Assembly: GCA_902806565.1 (NCBI GenBank)
Contig: CADCXA010000068.1
Location: 248,001-312,000 of the forward strand
DNA length: 64,000 nucleotides
Direction: 5' to 3'
Source of the DNA: Hypoxylon rubiginosum
Lineage: Eukaryota > Ascomycota > Sordariomycetes > Xylariales > Hypoxylaceae
A program made the translations under genes and the position numbers. Positions within the stretch are counted from its first letter, which is position 1. Every line of letters begins with the position of its first letter. Shown here one piece after another: positions 46,442 to 59,751 of the stretch. The notes beneath the pieces were generated by a model. The model was given only the letters and a program-made list of their open reading frames with translations, searched no databases and was not told the DNA's origin.

Positions 46442-47993
46442 CTACGGCCGCGGCCCCAAACCAACGGCGTGCCGCACGAGCCTCATAGTCTGCTCCGCGT
46501 TCCGGCGCGCGGCCTCGGCGCCCTCGGCCTCGATCTCGTCGAGCCACTTGCCGCCCTTGCGGTCGAGGAAGTCGAGGTAGCGCTCGCGGACGCCGTCGAG
46601 CTCGCGCCAGACGGCGTCGGCGACGTCGGCCTTGAGGTCCCTGAGGGTGGCGCCGGCGGCCGCGTACCGGTCGGCCAGGACCTGCGGGGACAACACTTCT
46701 CTCCGTCCTTCTCCGCCTCCTTCTTCTTCCTTCGTTTCCCCCTCGCGGCACTGCGATAATAGTTCGAGCAGGTTGGCGACGCCGGGGCGCGCTTCGGGCT
46801 CGTAGGTGACGGCGTTGAGGCCGTCGGTGACGGCGCCGGCGACGCGGGACCGGACCTCGTCGCGGCGGGCGGTGATGAGGATGCGCGAGCGGTGGTTCGG
46901 CGACGACTTGGACATCTTGTTGTGCGGGTGCGTCAGGGACATGACGCGGGCGGAGGGGGCTAAAACGTTGAAAACGGGGGAGGGTTTGACTGTTAGAGAG
47001 GCGGAGCATAGAGGTTGGTTGGAGAAGATAAGAGGGAGGAGGAAGAAGAAGAAAGGGTGAAGAAAAGGTATAAAAAAAAGAGAAGGAAGAGGAGGAGGAG
47101 AAAAAGAGGGAGAGGACGTACTAGTCATAGTCTGGGGCGGGATCAGAACGTCTTTGAAGGTGTGGTTGAAGTTGGTGGCGCACTCGCGCGCGAACTCGAG
47201 GTGCTGCTGCTGGTCGGCGCCGACGGGCACGTGGGTGGCCCGGTGCACGAGGATGTCGGCGGCCTGGAGCACGGGGTACGAGAACAGGCCGAGCTTCAGC
47301 TTGCTCATGGCGGCGTCGTCGAGGCCGGCTTGCTTGTTGTGCATCTGGAGCTTGCTCTGTAACTCAGCGTTAGATATTAAGCTAGCTCGCGAGTATATAT
47401 ACCTAGGTACACATATCTATGCCTATACCACACTTGATATATGTAGTAGACAGGAACGGAAGAGTAATAAAAAAAAAAAAAGAGCTCACCTTCCACTGGG
47501 TCATGCGGCTCAGGTACCCCATGGACGCGGTGCAGCTCAGGATCCACATGAGCTCGGCGTGCTGGGGCACGGAGCTCTGGAAGAACAGCGTCGACCCCTT
47601 GTCCGGGTCGAGGCCGACGGCCAGCAGCGCGGCCAGCATCTCGCGGCGCTGGATGCGCAGCGCCGTGGCCTCCTGCGGCATCGTGATGGCGTGCAGGTCC
47701 ACGACCGAGAAGAGCAGCCGGTCCCCCGTGCGCTGCGCGTCGTCCTGCAGCCGCTTCCACTGCCGCAGCGCGCCTAGGTAGTTCCCTAGGTGCGGCACGC
47801 CCGTCGGCTGGATGCCCGAGAAGACGACGTTCTTCTTTTTCTTGGTCTCTGTCACCTCCGAGCTCCCGTCGGCAGTATGGCTGGTTGTGGACTCATGACG
47901 TCTCTGCTGCTGCTGCCGCGCTGTTGAACGCAAGATCTGTCTTCGAGCTGAGGCGACTAATGGCCTGCAGCGGGCGCAAATTTCCGAGCGCAT
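46442..47993 (-). CDS. MSW1: Mitochondrial tryptophanyl-tRNA synthetase
   Basis: Class I synthetase that charges mitochondrial tRNA-Trp. Exons 47993-47490, 47356-47122 and 46959-46442, introns 133 and 162 nt, 418 aa. The first ~45 residues are a typical presequence (MRSEICARCRPLVASARRQ). Catalytic motifs: VVFSGIQPTGVPHLGNYLGA (HIGH-equivalent HLGN), FSVVDLHAITMPQ, and MSLTHPHNKMSKSSPN (KMSKS). DPDKGSTLFFQSSVPQHAEL and VPVGADQQQHLEFAREC are Trp-RS-specific. The second intron has no in-frame stop and is a multiple of three, so its removal is judged from the inserted hydrophobic, low-complexity text and the good GTACGT donor. The gene is tail-to-tail with the karyopherin. Confidence 0.95.
47400..47409. 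repeat. Dispersed palindrome TACCTAGGTA (copy 3)
   Basis: Exact copy inside the first intron of MSW1, about 45 nt from its 3' splice site. Confidence 0.8.
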
Positions 47994-48438
47994 CTACTCT
48001 AGCATCAAACCCCGTTTCGAGACCTATAGAGTTGGTTGTCGATACTGTCAAGTCTCTCAACTTCTGAGTTGCCCCATACAAATACAATTTAAAAAGAGAA
48101 TAAGACTTATATATGGTCGTGAATTATTAGAGAAATAGGCACCAATATTACCAGTGACCTTGTTCTGTCTTATTTTCCATATGTTGTTAAGTTTACGATT
48201 GAAAATATTCTTGAACGAGGACTACATCCTTGAAGCTTGGACCAATCACCGAGCGGATCCCGGGCTACGGAATACCGCATCTTGCGATGTTACGGATGTC
48301 AAAATTTACAGTGAAGCTATGAGTTGAAGTCATAAGAAATATCTCAAGATAAGTTTTCGAACTGGAATGCAATTGATTGATGTACATTTTATTGTAATTT
48401 ACAATATGTGATTGGGTAGTATATAAGACAGAACACAT
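47994..48438. other. MSW1 upstream / RSM10 downstream spacer
   Basis: About 440 bp, A/T-rich, no gene. It should hold the MSW1 promoter and the RSM10 3' UTR. Confidence 0.5.
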
Positions 48439-49401
48439 CTATTTCGTGTGTCTGAATCTCTCGCTCGCCAGCAATTCCTTCACCTTCTCTACTGTGCCTG
48501 GAGTCTTGTCTCTTCCGAAGTGCTCCATCTTCTGCTCGACTATCTCCTGTAAAGATTTGGCCTCTGCGTCCATCTTTTTGCCGACATCTGTATTTTAGTC
48601 AGCTAACGACAGTTTGCAACCTGAAAATATTAAGACATGAAACTTACCGACGCTGCCAAAATCCCACACGTTTGCCTTCATACCAATTCCGTAATATGCG
48701 TGTTTCTGCAGGTATGCGAGCCAGATCTGTACCGACTCTGTGTGACCGTCTCGAATCTGAATCAACCGCCTCCTCGTAATCCTCTCGAAGTTCTCCTGCG
48801 ACTTCTTGAAGATGAAATGACTCCTCGGCACTGTCCATCGCTCTGTGATCCTGGGTAGAGGTACCGGGCCAAATGCGGGGAGGTTTAGGTAGTAAGCAGC
48901 TCGGAGCGCGAAGTCGCAGAAGAATTCGAGGTTCGGGATGCTGAAGGATCGCAGCTGGAGGTCGCACGTGGGTACGCCGTATGGAGCTTCTCGTCGCAGC
49001 GGCTGGAGGTAGAGGGCTTGGACTGCTATAGGGAGTCGGACCTCGTTCTCTTCGCGAGGGTCTGGGAGCTCGTTCCTATGAATCGCGTAAGTAATCGCAA
49101 GTCGCTTGGCCTGTAGCCGCGATATTTATTCCCATACACAAGTTGAAGAGATTCAGGCTTAGGCTCTGATTCAGGTTCGGCTCTGCTAGCAGGTTAATAC
49201 AGTTTCAAATAGTATAGACCATTGGGTCGGTAGCATACACTGAAGCTTGCGAGCGGGCGCTCACTAAGGGGGTTAAGACATGTCGCGGTTGAGCCTTTCA
49301 AGATGTCAATTATCAGATTTCGTTACTCTTTTGAACTGTGGTCTTACCAATGGCCTCGACAAAGCGTGCCGTATTGGCCGTGATATAGCTGATCTGGTCA
49401 T
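48439..49401 (-). CDS. RSM10: Mitochondrial ribosomal protein uS10m (37S S10)
   Basis: Small-subunit mitoribosomal protein. Five exons reconstructed from frame and splice sites: 49401-49348, 49294-49239, 49185-49138, 49075-48648 and 48587-48439, introns 53, 53, 62 and 60 nt, total 244 aa. Exon 1 is a clear presequence (MTRSAISRPIRHALSRP). Exons 2-3 are a poorly conserved linker (EPESEPKPESLQL). Exon 4 carries the uS10 fold: ALYLQPLRREAPYGVPTCDL, FCDFALRAAYYLNLPAFGP, VPLPRITERWTVPRSHFIFK, KSQENFERITRRRLIQI and LQKHAYYGIGMKANVWDF. Exon 5 is the fungal C-terminal helix. The linker exons are tiny and rest on frame closure, so the N-terminal third is less certain than the core. The start codon lies 332 bp from that of divergent CSN5. 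Confidence 0.92.
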
Positions 49402-49733
49402 CCTGTGTCAATTGCGATTTCCTCTGTCATAGAGAGTCGAACTGCAATTGCGAAGATTAACGACAAGGCAACGAGGCTCGAAATTTAACCCGTTATCGAT
49501 AACGACTAGGCTACAGAGGTATGCAACATGAGGAGATATAAAGATGCATATCCTGGAGGACCCTCCTTTTTCTGAATTTAGTTCATGCAATAAAGCAGCT
49601 CAAGATAGACGGTAAGATAAGAGCTCCCTGCATCTTCACCCCACGTTAATAGGCGACCAACTGCGTCTCCTACAACTTTCACAAAACGCCAAACCACACG
49701 ATTCATGATACTAAAGCTTCATAACCAGTCAAG
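49402..49733. promoter_or_regulatory. Shared divergent promoter RSM10 / CSN5
   Basis: A 332-bp interval separates the two start codons. It must supply promoters in both directions. I see no element I can name; assignment is by position. Confidence 0.4.
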
Positions 49734-50939
49734 ATGGAGGTGGCTATGAAATCTTGGGGTAAGCATCAATCTATACTCCTTCCATCCTTCCACCCCTATA
49801 CCCGATCCCCTCTGGAAATAACATACCGGTACTAACAGCTGCCCCTCGTAATAGAACTGGACAACGACGTCAAGCTCGTTGATCCCACCCGAGATGCTCT
49901 CTACAACTACTCTTCCGAACGCCAGGACCAAGTCAACGATGCAAAGCCATGGAGAGAGAACCCCCACCACTTCCAACACGTACGCATAAGCGCCGTGGCC
50001 CTGATCAAGATGGTCATGCACGCGCGCTCGGGGGGTTCTATCGAGATCATGGGTCTGATGCAAGGGTACACCGACGGGGACACCATCGTGGTCACCGACG
50101 CCTTCGGCCTGCCCGTGGAGGGGACCGAGACGCGCGTGAACGCGCAGGACGACGCCAACGAGTACATGGTCCAATACCTGCAGCTCTCCCGCGACCAGGG
50201 CGCCCGTGATGAGAACGTGGTCGGCTGGTACCACAGCCACCCGGGCTACGGCTGCTGGCTCAGCGGCATCGACGTCGGCACCCAGACCCTGCAGCAGAAG
50301 TTCAACGACCCCTTCGTCGCCGTCGTCATCGACCCGGACCGCACCATCAGCGCCGGCCGCGTCGAGATCGGCGCCTTCCGGACCTACCCCGAGGACTATA
50401 AGCCGACGTCATCCTCGGCCGAGCAATCCTCGTCGTCGTCGGGGCACGCGGTCCCGCTCGCCAAGGCCGAAGACTTCGGCGCGCACGCCGACCGGTACTA
50501 TTCCCTCCAGGTCTCGCACTTCAAGTCGACGCTCGACAGCAACCTGCTGGAGCTGCTGTGGAGCAAGTACTGGGTGCAGACGCTGTCGCAGAACCCGCTG
50601 CTCACCAACCGCGACTACGGCAGCAAGCAGATGCTGGACCTGGGCTCCAAGATCCGCGAGGCCACCGCCGCCTTCCAGCGCGCCGCCCGCAGCACCACCT
50701 TCCACGGCGGCGGGGTCGGCGGGGGCGTGGGCGTGGGCTCGGGCGTCTCGGGCTCCTCCGCTAGGAACGGGGACGGCGAGATGGACAGGCTGGCCCGCAC
50801 CAGCAACTCCATCGCCATGAACGAGAAGCAAGGGCTGAAGGCGATCGAGGTCAAGGCTAGCCTCTTCAACGGCTTGGGTGTTCACGCGGCTACGACTGCT
50901 ACTGCTGCTAGTGCTACTACTACTACGCCTACGACGTGA
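49734..50939 (+). CDS. CSN5: COP9 signalosome subunit 5, deneddylase
   Basis: JAMM zinc metalloprotease that removes NEDD8 from cullins and so controls SCF-type ubiquitin ligases; in moulds the signalosome governs development. Exons 49734-49758 and 49855-50939, 96-nt intron, 369 aa. The JAMM motif is complete: Glu in [12 protein letters not shown], then [16 protein letters not shown] supplying His-x-His and Asp. CSN5 rather than Rpn11 is indicated by [30 protein letters not shown] and the C-terminal [18 protein letters not shown] helix. The tail is Gly-, Ala- and Thr-rich ([16 protein letters not shown]) and probably disordered. Convergent with MSE1. Confidence 0.97.
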
Positions 50940-51382
50940 GAGGAGGAGATAAGACTGGTTGCGATGTTTGCGGGGGTTGGTGTAGGTTGAACCTATCTAG
51001 AGTAGGACTTCACGGCCCCTTATGAGATAATGAAGCATTGGACGGCGTTCGGGGACGGGATTTGCATCTATGAAAAAGAACTAGTAATACAGAGTCATAC
51101 ATGCTCTGCCTCTGCTACGTACAAGCGTGTTTCTCTCTCTCTTAGTATTGCCACAAGTGACCATTGCCTCCTTAGTCGCCCAGACTGTATCTTATGAAGA
51201 ACTAGATTTAGGGTCTTTTCTAGATGCTCTGGGCGGGCGGTCAGGATTTTGATAGTAATGAGACTTGCCGTATTAGTTGCCCCTTCGAACCTGCTATGTA
51301 TATTCCAAGCGAATAACTTAGGGATGCCTTTTCTATAGTTCCGTAGTATATATGGGGAGCCCATAGGAGAGCAACCTCCCCT
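50940..51382. other. Convergent 3' spacer CSN5 / MSE1
   Basis: About 440 bp between tail-to-tail genes; no gene. It contains both 3' UTRs. Confidence 0.5.
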
Positions 51383-54160
<2,778 letters not shown>

Positions 54161-54245
54161 TGGTCCTGGCTGGATTCGAACCAGCACCTCCCGCGTTACC
54201 AACTCGAAGGTAGAACCGGGCAGGCTACCATTGCCTCACAAGACC
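54161..54245 (-). tRNA. tRNA-like gene, isotype undetermined (anticodon position CTA or TCT), probably intron-containing
   Basis: 85-nt segment on the minus strand with a 7-bp acceptor stem (GGTCTTG pairs with CAGGACC, one G-T), a 4-bp D stem around AATGGTA, and a perfect T arm GCTGG-TTCGAAT-CCAGC, which also forms the Pol III B box. Discriminator A follows. The anticodon stem pairs over only 4 bp (CCCG with CGGG), with about 12-16 extra nucleotides between the halves that would be an intron. Standard numbering puts CTA at 34-36; shifting by one places TCT there. A run of five T follows about 12 nt downstream as a Pol III terminator. It could be a functional Arg gene, a suppressor-like gene or a decayed copy. 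Confidence 0.65.
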
Positions 54246-55268
54246 CTTCTGTCGCAAAGGGAGGATGTCAGAATGTGATATGGTGTGATGGTACTATGAC
54301 TTATAAACGTGACAGTTAGGAAGAAAAACTCAAAGGCCTCAGTCCACCCTACAAGCACGAGTATCAAGTCTAGAGTTGAATTATCATCCCATACCTTTCA
54401 GCCCGTGCTCAAGACGATTAGTAAAGCTTATATATAGCAGCTCTTGTCAAGCTCGGATACCTCTTACACGGATGGCTCCTCTTTAGCTATTTCAGAGAAT
54501 GGGATATTGGGTCGATGAACCTCGTATCTCGGATAGCATCTCTTAAAGACACGATACTAGATATCAAGTATTAGCGCTCACTGTACATTTCTCATAGTCC
54601 AATATTCGTCTCACAACGTCAAACAAGGCTCCGTTTCTGTGGTATGCCAAGTCGTATTATTTCCTAGCTGCCTGCCTGTGCCGAGAGCAACTATGTACAA
54701 TCAAGAATTCCCCAACCTGGAAATATTACCATCTCACCCTTGAGGTCATACTTGTCCGTGAGTCGCATAAAATTTCCCCTGAAATATCTCGGTTCCAACC
54801 CGAACCACTGCTATATTACAAAGCTAGCAAGGATATTCTCAGATCCGTGGAAAGCCAAATCAGTGGTAATGCAGAAAACGCGTTGGCGGTGGCTGTGCGC
54901 CCAGTAATCTCCCAAACTTCTGCCATTCGCGTGTCCATCTGAGTTGGCAAGGCATCTGTGAGGCAAACGTAATTGCAACGTTCCACGGTGATTGCTGTTC
55001 AGTGTTGCCTTTTGTCGTGTGTCGTCTAAAATGAATAAGCCCAAAAAATAGCTGTAGCAGTTAGCCTCTGGCCTAGGAAAACGAAAAACTGGCCTAGTAG
55101 CTTACCACCAAGCAAGACTGAAAAAAAAAACAAGCAAGTTCCTTGTAGCAAAGAGATCCCATAATGTACAACGGTCGTGTATGTGTGTATGTGTATGTGC
55201 GTGATGGGCATGTAGCCTGGCTTGCTGACAAAAAAAAAATCGTAGTCGTAGTGCTCTCAAAAAACTAT
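54246..55268. other. 1-kb spacer between the tRNA-like gene and the hypothetical gene
   Basis: No supported gene. It has a GTATGTGTGTATGTGTATGTG-like dinucleotide patch near 55180-55203 and several A-runs near 55120-55240. A 77-codon minus-strand frame (54811-55044) shows no family features. Confidence 0.5.
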
Positions 55269-56657
55269 TTATACAACAAGGAGCTTCGGCGAAGCGTGAC
55301 CGATCTGCGACATCGGGCGCTGAACTGAAAAACCTTGGCGACGGTGTAGGTCGTCAGTGCGCGGTCTGGAGGGCTCCCGCTTCTGGTACTTGGCCATCCG
55401 CGGCGAGTCCTCCGCCGGCAGCAGTTCAGCCGGCTCCGACGCCGCGAAGTCGCCATGCGACCGCTTCTGTCTGAGGGAAGGTCGCGGGGTCGCGCGCGGG
55501 AGATCGCTAGCGACAGCAAGAGCACACATCGCGCCTCCCTTTCCTAACCGCATCGCCCTCGGCACGCGTGGATCCGCATGTCGTCCAAGCCCTCGGCCGA
55601 TGGTCATGTTCTTGGGCGGCAGGATGACCGGCGCAGGGGCATCCCCGTCTGAGCTGGAGTTGTCGCTGTCGTCGTCGTCTGCTTGTGGCTGATTCGGCTT
55701 GCGTTCTTCTCTCGTTGGGATAGTGGTCTTGGCAGCATAAGCCTTTCGCAGTCGAGGAAACTCCCCTTCCTCGATCAGATCATCTATGGTGTCGAACTCA
55801 TCAGCGCTCTTAGCATAACGAGATTGGCTCAGGTGCTTGTAGGGAATGTCGAGGTCGTCCCATTCGCCGTCGCTGTCCGATTCTTCAGCCTCGCCGTTGT
55901 CTGAATCCTCGCCCTTGTTTGGAGATTGGTCGTTGCAGGACTCATCTTCAAAATCAGGGAGGCTGATGACGCGGTCGGGCTTGTAGCAGCCGCTGGTAAT
56001 GAACTCGTTCCAGGTATCCGTCATCCACTTGAACAGCTTTGGCGGGCAGGGCGATATAAAGTTCCTTGATCGAGCGCAAGGGCCGTTCTGAATGGAACAG
56101 ACAGAGTCTTCCTCAAGCTCGCCATCGTAGCGGAAGGAATGGCGACCGTTTGACTTGGACCAGGTGAGCGTCCGGGGATGTTGGAGGAACTGCATGCCGC
56201 GTTTGTGCGCCACTTCCGCAGCTGGGTATAGACGAAGCCAGTTGAATAGGCAGTTCTGGCAGGGCTTCCACGTCGGCCAAGCTATCTTCCTCTTCTTGGC
56301 TTTATTGCTGTCGGAGTGAATCTTGGTCGAGTGGTAGGAGGTGTCGCAATAGCAGATATCTTTGCACTTTCGTTGGTCGCAAGGTGGAGCCGCGATTTGG
56401 AGAGCCCGATTCTGGAATATGATGAAGACACCCTCGTCAGGTGCGTCAGCACAAGAATAGTGGTGTTTGCTGTCGCTAGAGAAAACGGTGCTTCGGAGTT
56501 GGCTATCGGCGTCGTAGGAGGCGACTAGGAGAGTAACAGGTATGGATGGGATTGCCTTACAGACGCCGCGACGGTGATATGAGGACATGGCTAGCCACGG
56601 TGGAATCGGCAAAGGACTTGTTTTCGTGACGTTGAAAATGGGAGAAGGAATGTGCAA
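55269..56657 (-). CDS. Hypothetical protein with Cys-containing N-terminal half and acidic/disordered C-terminal half
   Basis: Single uninterrupted frame of 462 codons; I do not recognise the family. A second in-frame Met (MSSYHRRGVCKAIPS) about 23 codons in may be the true start. The N-terminal ~230 residues look folded and contain scattered Cys and His, including CDQRKCKDICYCDTSYH and WKPCQNCLFNWLRLYP, which could bind metal or form a degenerate zinc module. The middle is strongly acidic (DSDNGEAEESDSDGEWDDLD), and the C-terminal third is Arg/Pro/Ser-rich with basic clusters that could act as nuclear localisation signals. Acidic plus basic disorder suggests a nuclear or chromatin-associated protein, but that is only inference. 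The long frame with biased composition supports its being real. Confidence 0.65.
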   Translation of the reverse strand: MHIPSPIFNVTKTSPLPIPPWLAMSSYHRRGVCKAIPSIPVTLLVASYDADSQLRSTVFSSDSKHHYSCADAPDEGVFIIFQNRALQIAAPPCDQRKCKDICYCDTSYHSTKIHSDSNKAKKRKIAWPTWKPCQNCLFNWLRLYPAAEVAHKRGMQFLQHPRTLTWSKSNGRHSFRYDGELEEDSVCSIQNGPCARSRNFISPCPPKLFKWMTDTWNEFITSGCYKPDRVISLPDFEDESCNDQSPNKGEDSDNGEAEESDSDGEWDDLDIPYKHLSQSRYAKSADEFDTIDDLIEEGEFPRLRKAYAAKTTIPTREERKPNQPQADDDDSDNSSSDGDAPAPVILPPKNMTIGRGLGRHADPRVPRAMRLGKGGAMCALAVASDLPRATPRPSLRQKRSHGDFAASEPAELLPAEDSPRMAKYQKREPSRPRTDDLHRRQGFSVQRPMSQIGHASPKLLVV

Positions 56658-58134
56658 GAGGTTTTGAAAGCCACAGGCTATCAGTAAACCGCAGGCAAAC
56701 AGACGGCAGAAAGCTAAAGCGGTCTGATGGTTAGGGTATCAGGCCAAATTGTCCAAGGAACCTAGGTGGTGTCTCAGGTTCCTTACTGGGTTGAACCGAT
56801 CAAGCCGCGATCCAAGCAGATATTCCTTTCTGATGATTGAGGGTTGAGAATTGAGAGTTGAGAGCCTGAAATACTTAAGTGTGAGAGATGTATGTAGGAA
56901 GTAGCAAGGTATTTCATATGTCAGATGCTTGACGAAGAGCAGAGCCAGTCAAGCTTGCAGCAGACAAGTTGCTAGTGACCTGCTACTTGACGGAGGAACT
57001 CTTGTAGATGAGACGACTTATGAAGGTACAGAATCCTAAAAATAAGATGGATTAGCCATAGAAACGCCTAAGAGCTCGGCTACAGATATATGCATACGGG
57101 TGAATTTGGCAAAAGGAATGTTGTAGTAGGTGAATCCTTTATCGTCACCAAGAACAATCGAGGTTTGCCTGGTTGTATTGAAATGGGTGTTTTTGTTTCG
57201 TTGGCGGGTGGATTTGAAAGCATTCTAGAAAACAGGTCTTGTTTGAGATCTGTGTCGAACGCCTTTGTGCTGGTCTGATATCTAAACCTCTTGAGTTTGG
57301 TGAATTTGGAATGTCTCTGATTTGGCTTGTAAGGTAGACCTCAGGCAAACGCAAACACCGGGTATCTTATCTGTGCACTCTTACGACCCAGTAAGGGCCA
57401 TCGAGTAATATCTCATCTCGTCGTTTGAGAGATAAGACTATCCTAACTCAGCAACAGCTACCTATTGCTAATAATCCTACTGGGTCTCCGAGCTGCTTCG
57501 CCGCACGACACCCGCGTAGATATCAAACGGTGTGCCTACTACCTACCCTAGGTGAACCTACAGGTGAATAGGACCAAGATACCTACCTAGGCAGGCTGAG
57601 GAAGGGAGGTTCGAGGAGGATATCGTAGGTGTATGCAAAAATAGAATGTCACTGAACTTGAAGTCTTAGCACCGTGTTTAAATGGGTTGAAGGGGTTGTA
57701 CGATACAGATTGGTGGAACGGTAAGTTATGGCACTTATTCAGCGTGTTCCTGCGCGCAAGCATCGGATTCCATAAACTTTTTGAACGTTGCCATAGCCAC
57801 ATCCACCCATTCGTGTACTGCCTTGGGCGTCAGCGTATCATACGTGTCACGGCGCAAATCGTACCCAACACTGCAATGCCAGGTCGTGATTGGGCGAGTT
57901 CCACAATCCCAGCTCAACAGGTCGCAAAAAGGAAGAATCGGCCAGAATGGGAGGCCATAAATACGTGTCATCGCAGAAGGCGTGTTGTATTTCCTAGCAC
58001 GAAATTACATGCTAGCTCGAATCCGTCCGTAGACCATAGAGAGCAAAACCCTTCCCATGCATGTAAGTAGTGCCGAAAACGAGAAACCGGACCCCAATCC
58101 ATAGTCAACATCCTCATCATAAGTTGCCGCCACC
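56658..58134. other. 1.5-kb spacer upstream of the hypothetical gene
   Basis: No firm gene. It includes GAGTTGAGAATTGAGAGTTGAGAG repeats near 56845-56868 and a one-mismatch TACCTAGGCA near 57584. A 78-codon minus-strand frame at 57735-57971 has somewhat protein-like text but overlaps a plus-strand frame of similar length, and I could not attach further exons. Confidence 0.45.
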
Positions 58135-58837
58135 CTAAATTTCCGTAGTAACCTTGGCCTTGGGGTTGGTGACCTTGACACCCAGTTGCTTCGCGCGGGC
58201 AATGATGTCGATTCGCTTTCGTGACGAGACGTTGTGGGCGATCCTGCAATAATGTTAGATTAATTTGCTCCATCACCAGCTGAGGCTTCCCAATAAAATA
58301 TGGTCGGAACGTACTCTGCGGCGTAGGTTCGGTTGTGCATCAACAGCAGCTCAACATCCTTGGTGTTGCTGACGAGGAAGGCCTTGTGGCCGGAGGGCAT
58401 CATGTGGCGGGTCTTCTTGTTGGAGCCAAAGCCGATCTATCCCACGAAATTCGTATTAGCAGTTTGATCTCCCCGTCCAAAGGCCATCACCGGCTACGGG
58501 AGTTTCTCGGTCGAAATGTACAACGGGTGGAAATAGGCGCACGTACCGAGGGCATAGTCATGCTACCTCTGAAGCGTCTTCGGACTCGGTTGTCGATACC
58601 CTTGGGCTTACGCCAGTTGGGGGCAAGGCATTTGAACCGATCGCTCTGGTGGCGGTTGAAGCTCTTGGTTCCTATAATTCAATCCGTCAACATTTCGTCC
58701 TCATGTTTCCATCGCCAAGCACGATCCTATGGCAGGTCCATCTATCCATCTAGTCGTGTCTCGCCTCAATTCGGGAAAGGGCATAAGTCGAACATACGCT
58801 TCTTGACGATCGGGACATGCTTCTTTGCGGCAACCAT
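58135..58837 (-). CDS. RPL32: 60S ribosomal protein eL32
   Basis: Cytosolic large-subunit ribosomal protein. Four exons: 58837-58798, 58671-58547, 58436-58315 and 58243-58135, introns 126, 110 and 71 nt, exactly 131 aa, the usual eL32 length. Joined sequence starts [20 protein letters not shown] and continues [80 protein letters not shown] and [19 protein letters not shown]. High intron density in a short gene is typical of fungal ribosomal protein genes. A TTAGGG-containing element about 200 bp upstream may be a regulatory site. Confidence 0.98.
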
Positions 58838-59751
58838 CTTGAAGAAAAATGTTAGCTATGGATGGTTCTTTGCGATGATTAATGTGGTGGTAGCGAGGAA
58901 CGTAATTATTTACCTTGTCTGATTTAGTGTTGATGTCTTGATGGGGTGTTGTCGTGATATGGCTGGTCTCTACCGCAAAATTCAATACAGTAGAGGGTCT
59001 GAAAGTTTCCAATGGCACAACAGCCGAATTTCGCGCTAAGGGTTTTGGTTAGGGCTGGTCAAAATTATCACGTGGGGCAAAATTGAAAAAGGCGGGCACA
59101 GTTTACAAAAAGTTCAGGTTCTTATCTGGCTTATCTAAGCTGGTACCTGGTATATCTTATATTTCTTATCTTTCTTATCTTAAGTAGCCGGTGGCTTGGG
59201 AAAAACAACAGCCACTATCGTCAGCCACGAATGGCTAACAGCAACTTAGCATCGTCCAACAAGGTTATAGGTTACTTCTTTTTCCATGTATACAGGTAGG
59301 TAAAGTAAGTATATAGCAGACCATGAACAGCATTTCAATAGAATCATCATAGATGTATACCAAACTCACTCGGATCGAAGGTGGCAGTTGGTCCTTGGAT
59401 CCCATTCACGTAGATTGGATTGTGACTGATTGTGTTATAGAACCTGCCCCTACATTATAGGACCATCTGGTTGATACCTGCAACAACTTCTCGCCCGAAC
59501 CCAGGGAGAAGAGTGATCTATCGAGTTACTTTATATGAGGAGACATAAGCTCCCCCTTACAAGAAGTAGGAACCCTCACCGAGCCTGACGAATTATGCTC
59601 TTCTCTATCCCGTTTTCTCTGCTTGCCGCCATGGCTCGTCTAAGGGAGAACCTAACCCGAGGTATATGGTTTTCCATTCCTCGTCAGAAATCTAGACTTG
59701 CTTTTGGCACCATCATTCTCTGCCAAGCCAAATGTCATGTCTCGTAATTCG
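58838..59751. other. Spacer RPL32 promoter / YDJ1 3' end
   Basis: About 900 bp. It includes the telobox-like site, a TTATCTTTCTTATCTTAAG repeat patch near 59150-59185 and, at the far side, the YDJ1 3' UTR. No gene seen. Confidence 0.5.
59035..59057 (-). promoter_or_regulatory. Telobox-like element upstream of RPL32
   Basis: GCTAAGGGTTTTGGTTAGGGCTG on the plus strand; on the gene's strand it reads with AGCCCTAA and AACCCTTAG. Paired AGCCCTAA/AACCCTA motifs are common in ribosomal-protein promoters of several eukaryotes. It lies about 200 bp upstream of the start codon. The role is inferred from sequence and position. Confidence 0.4.
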
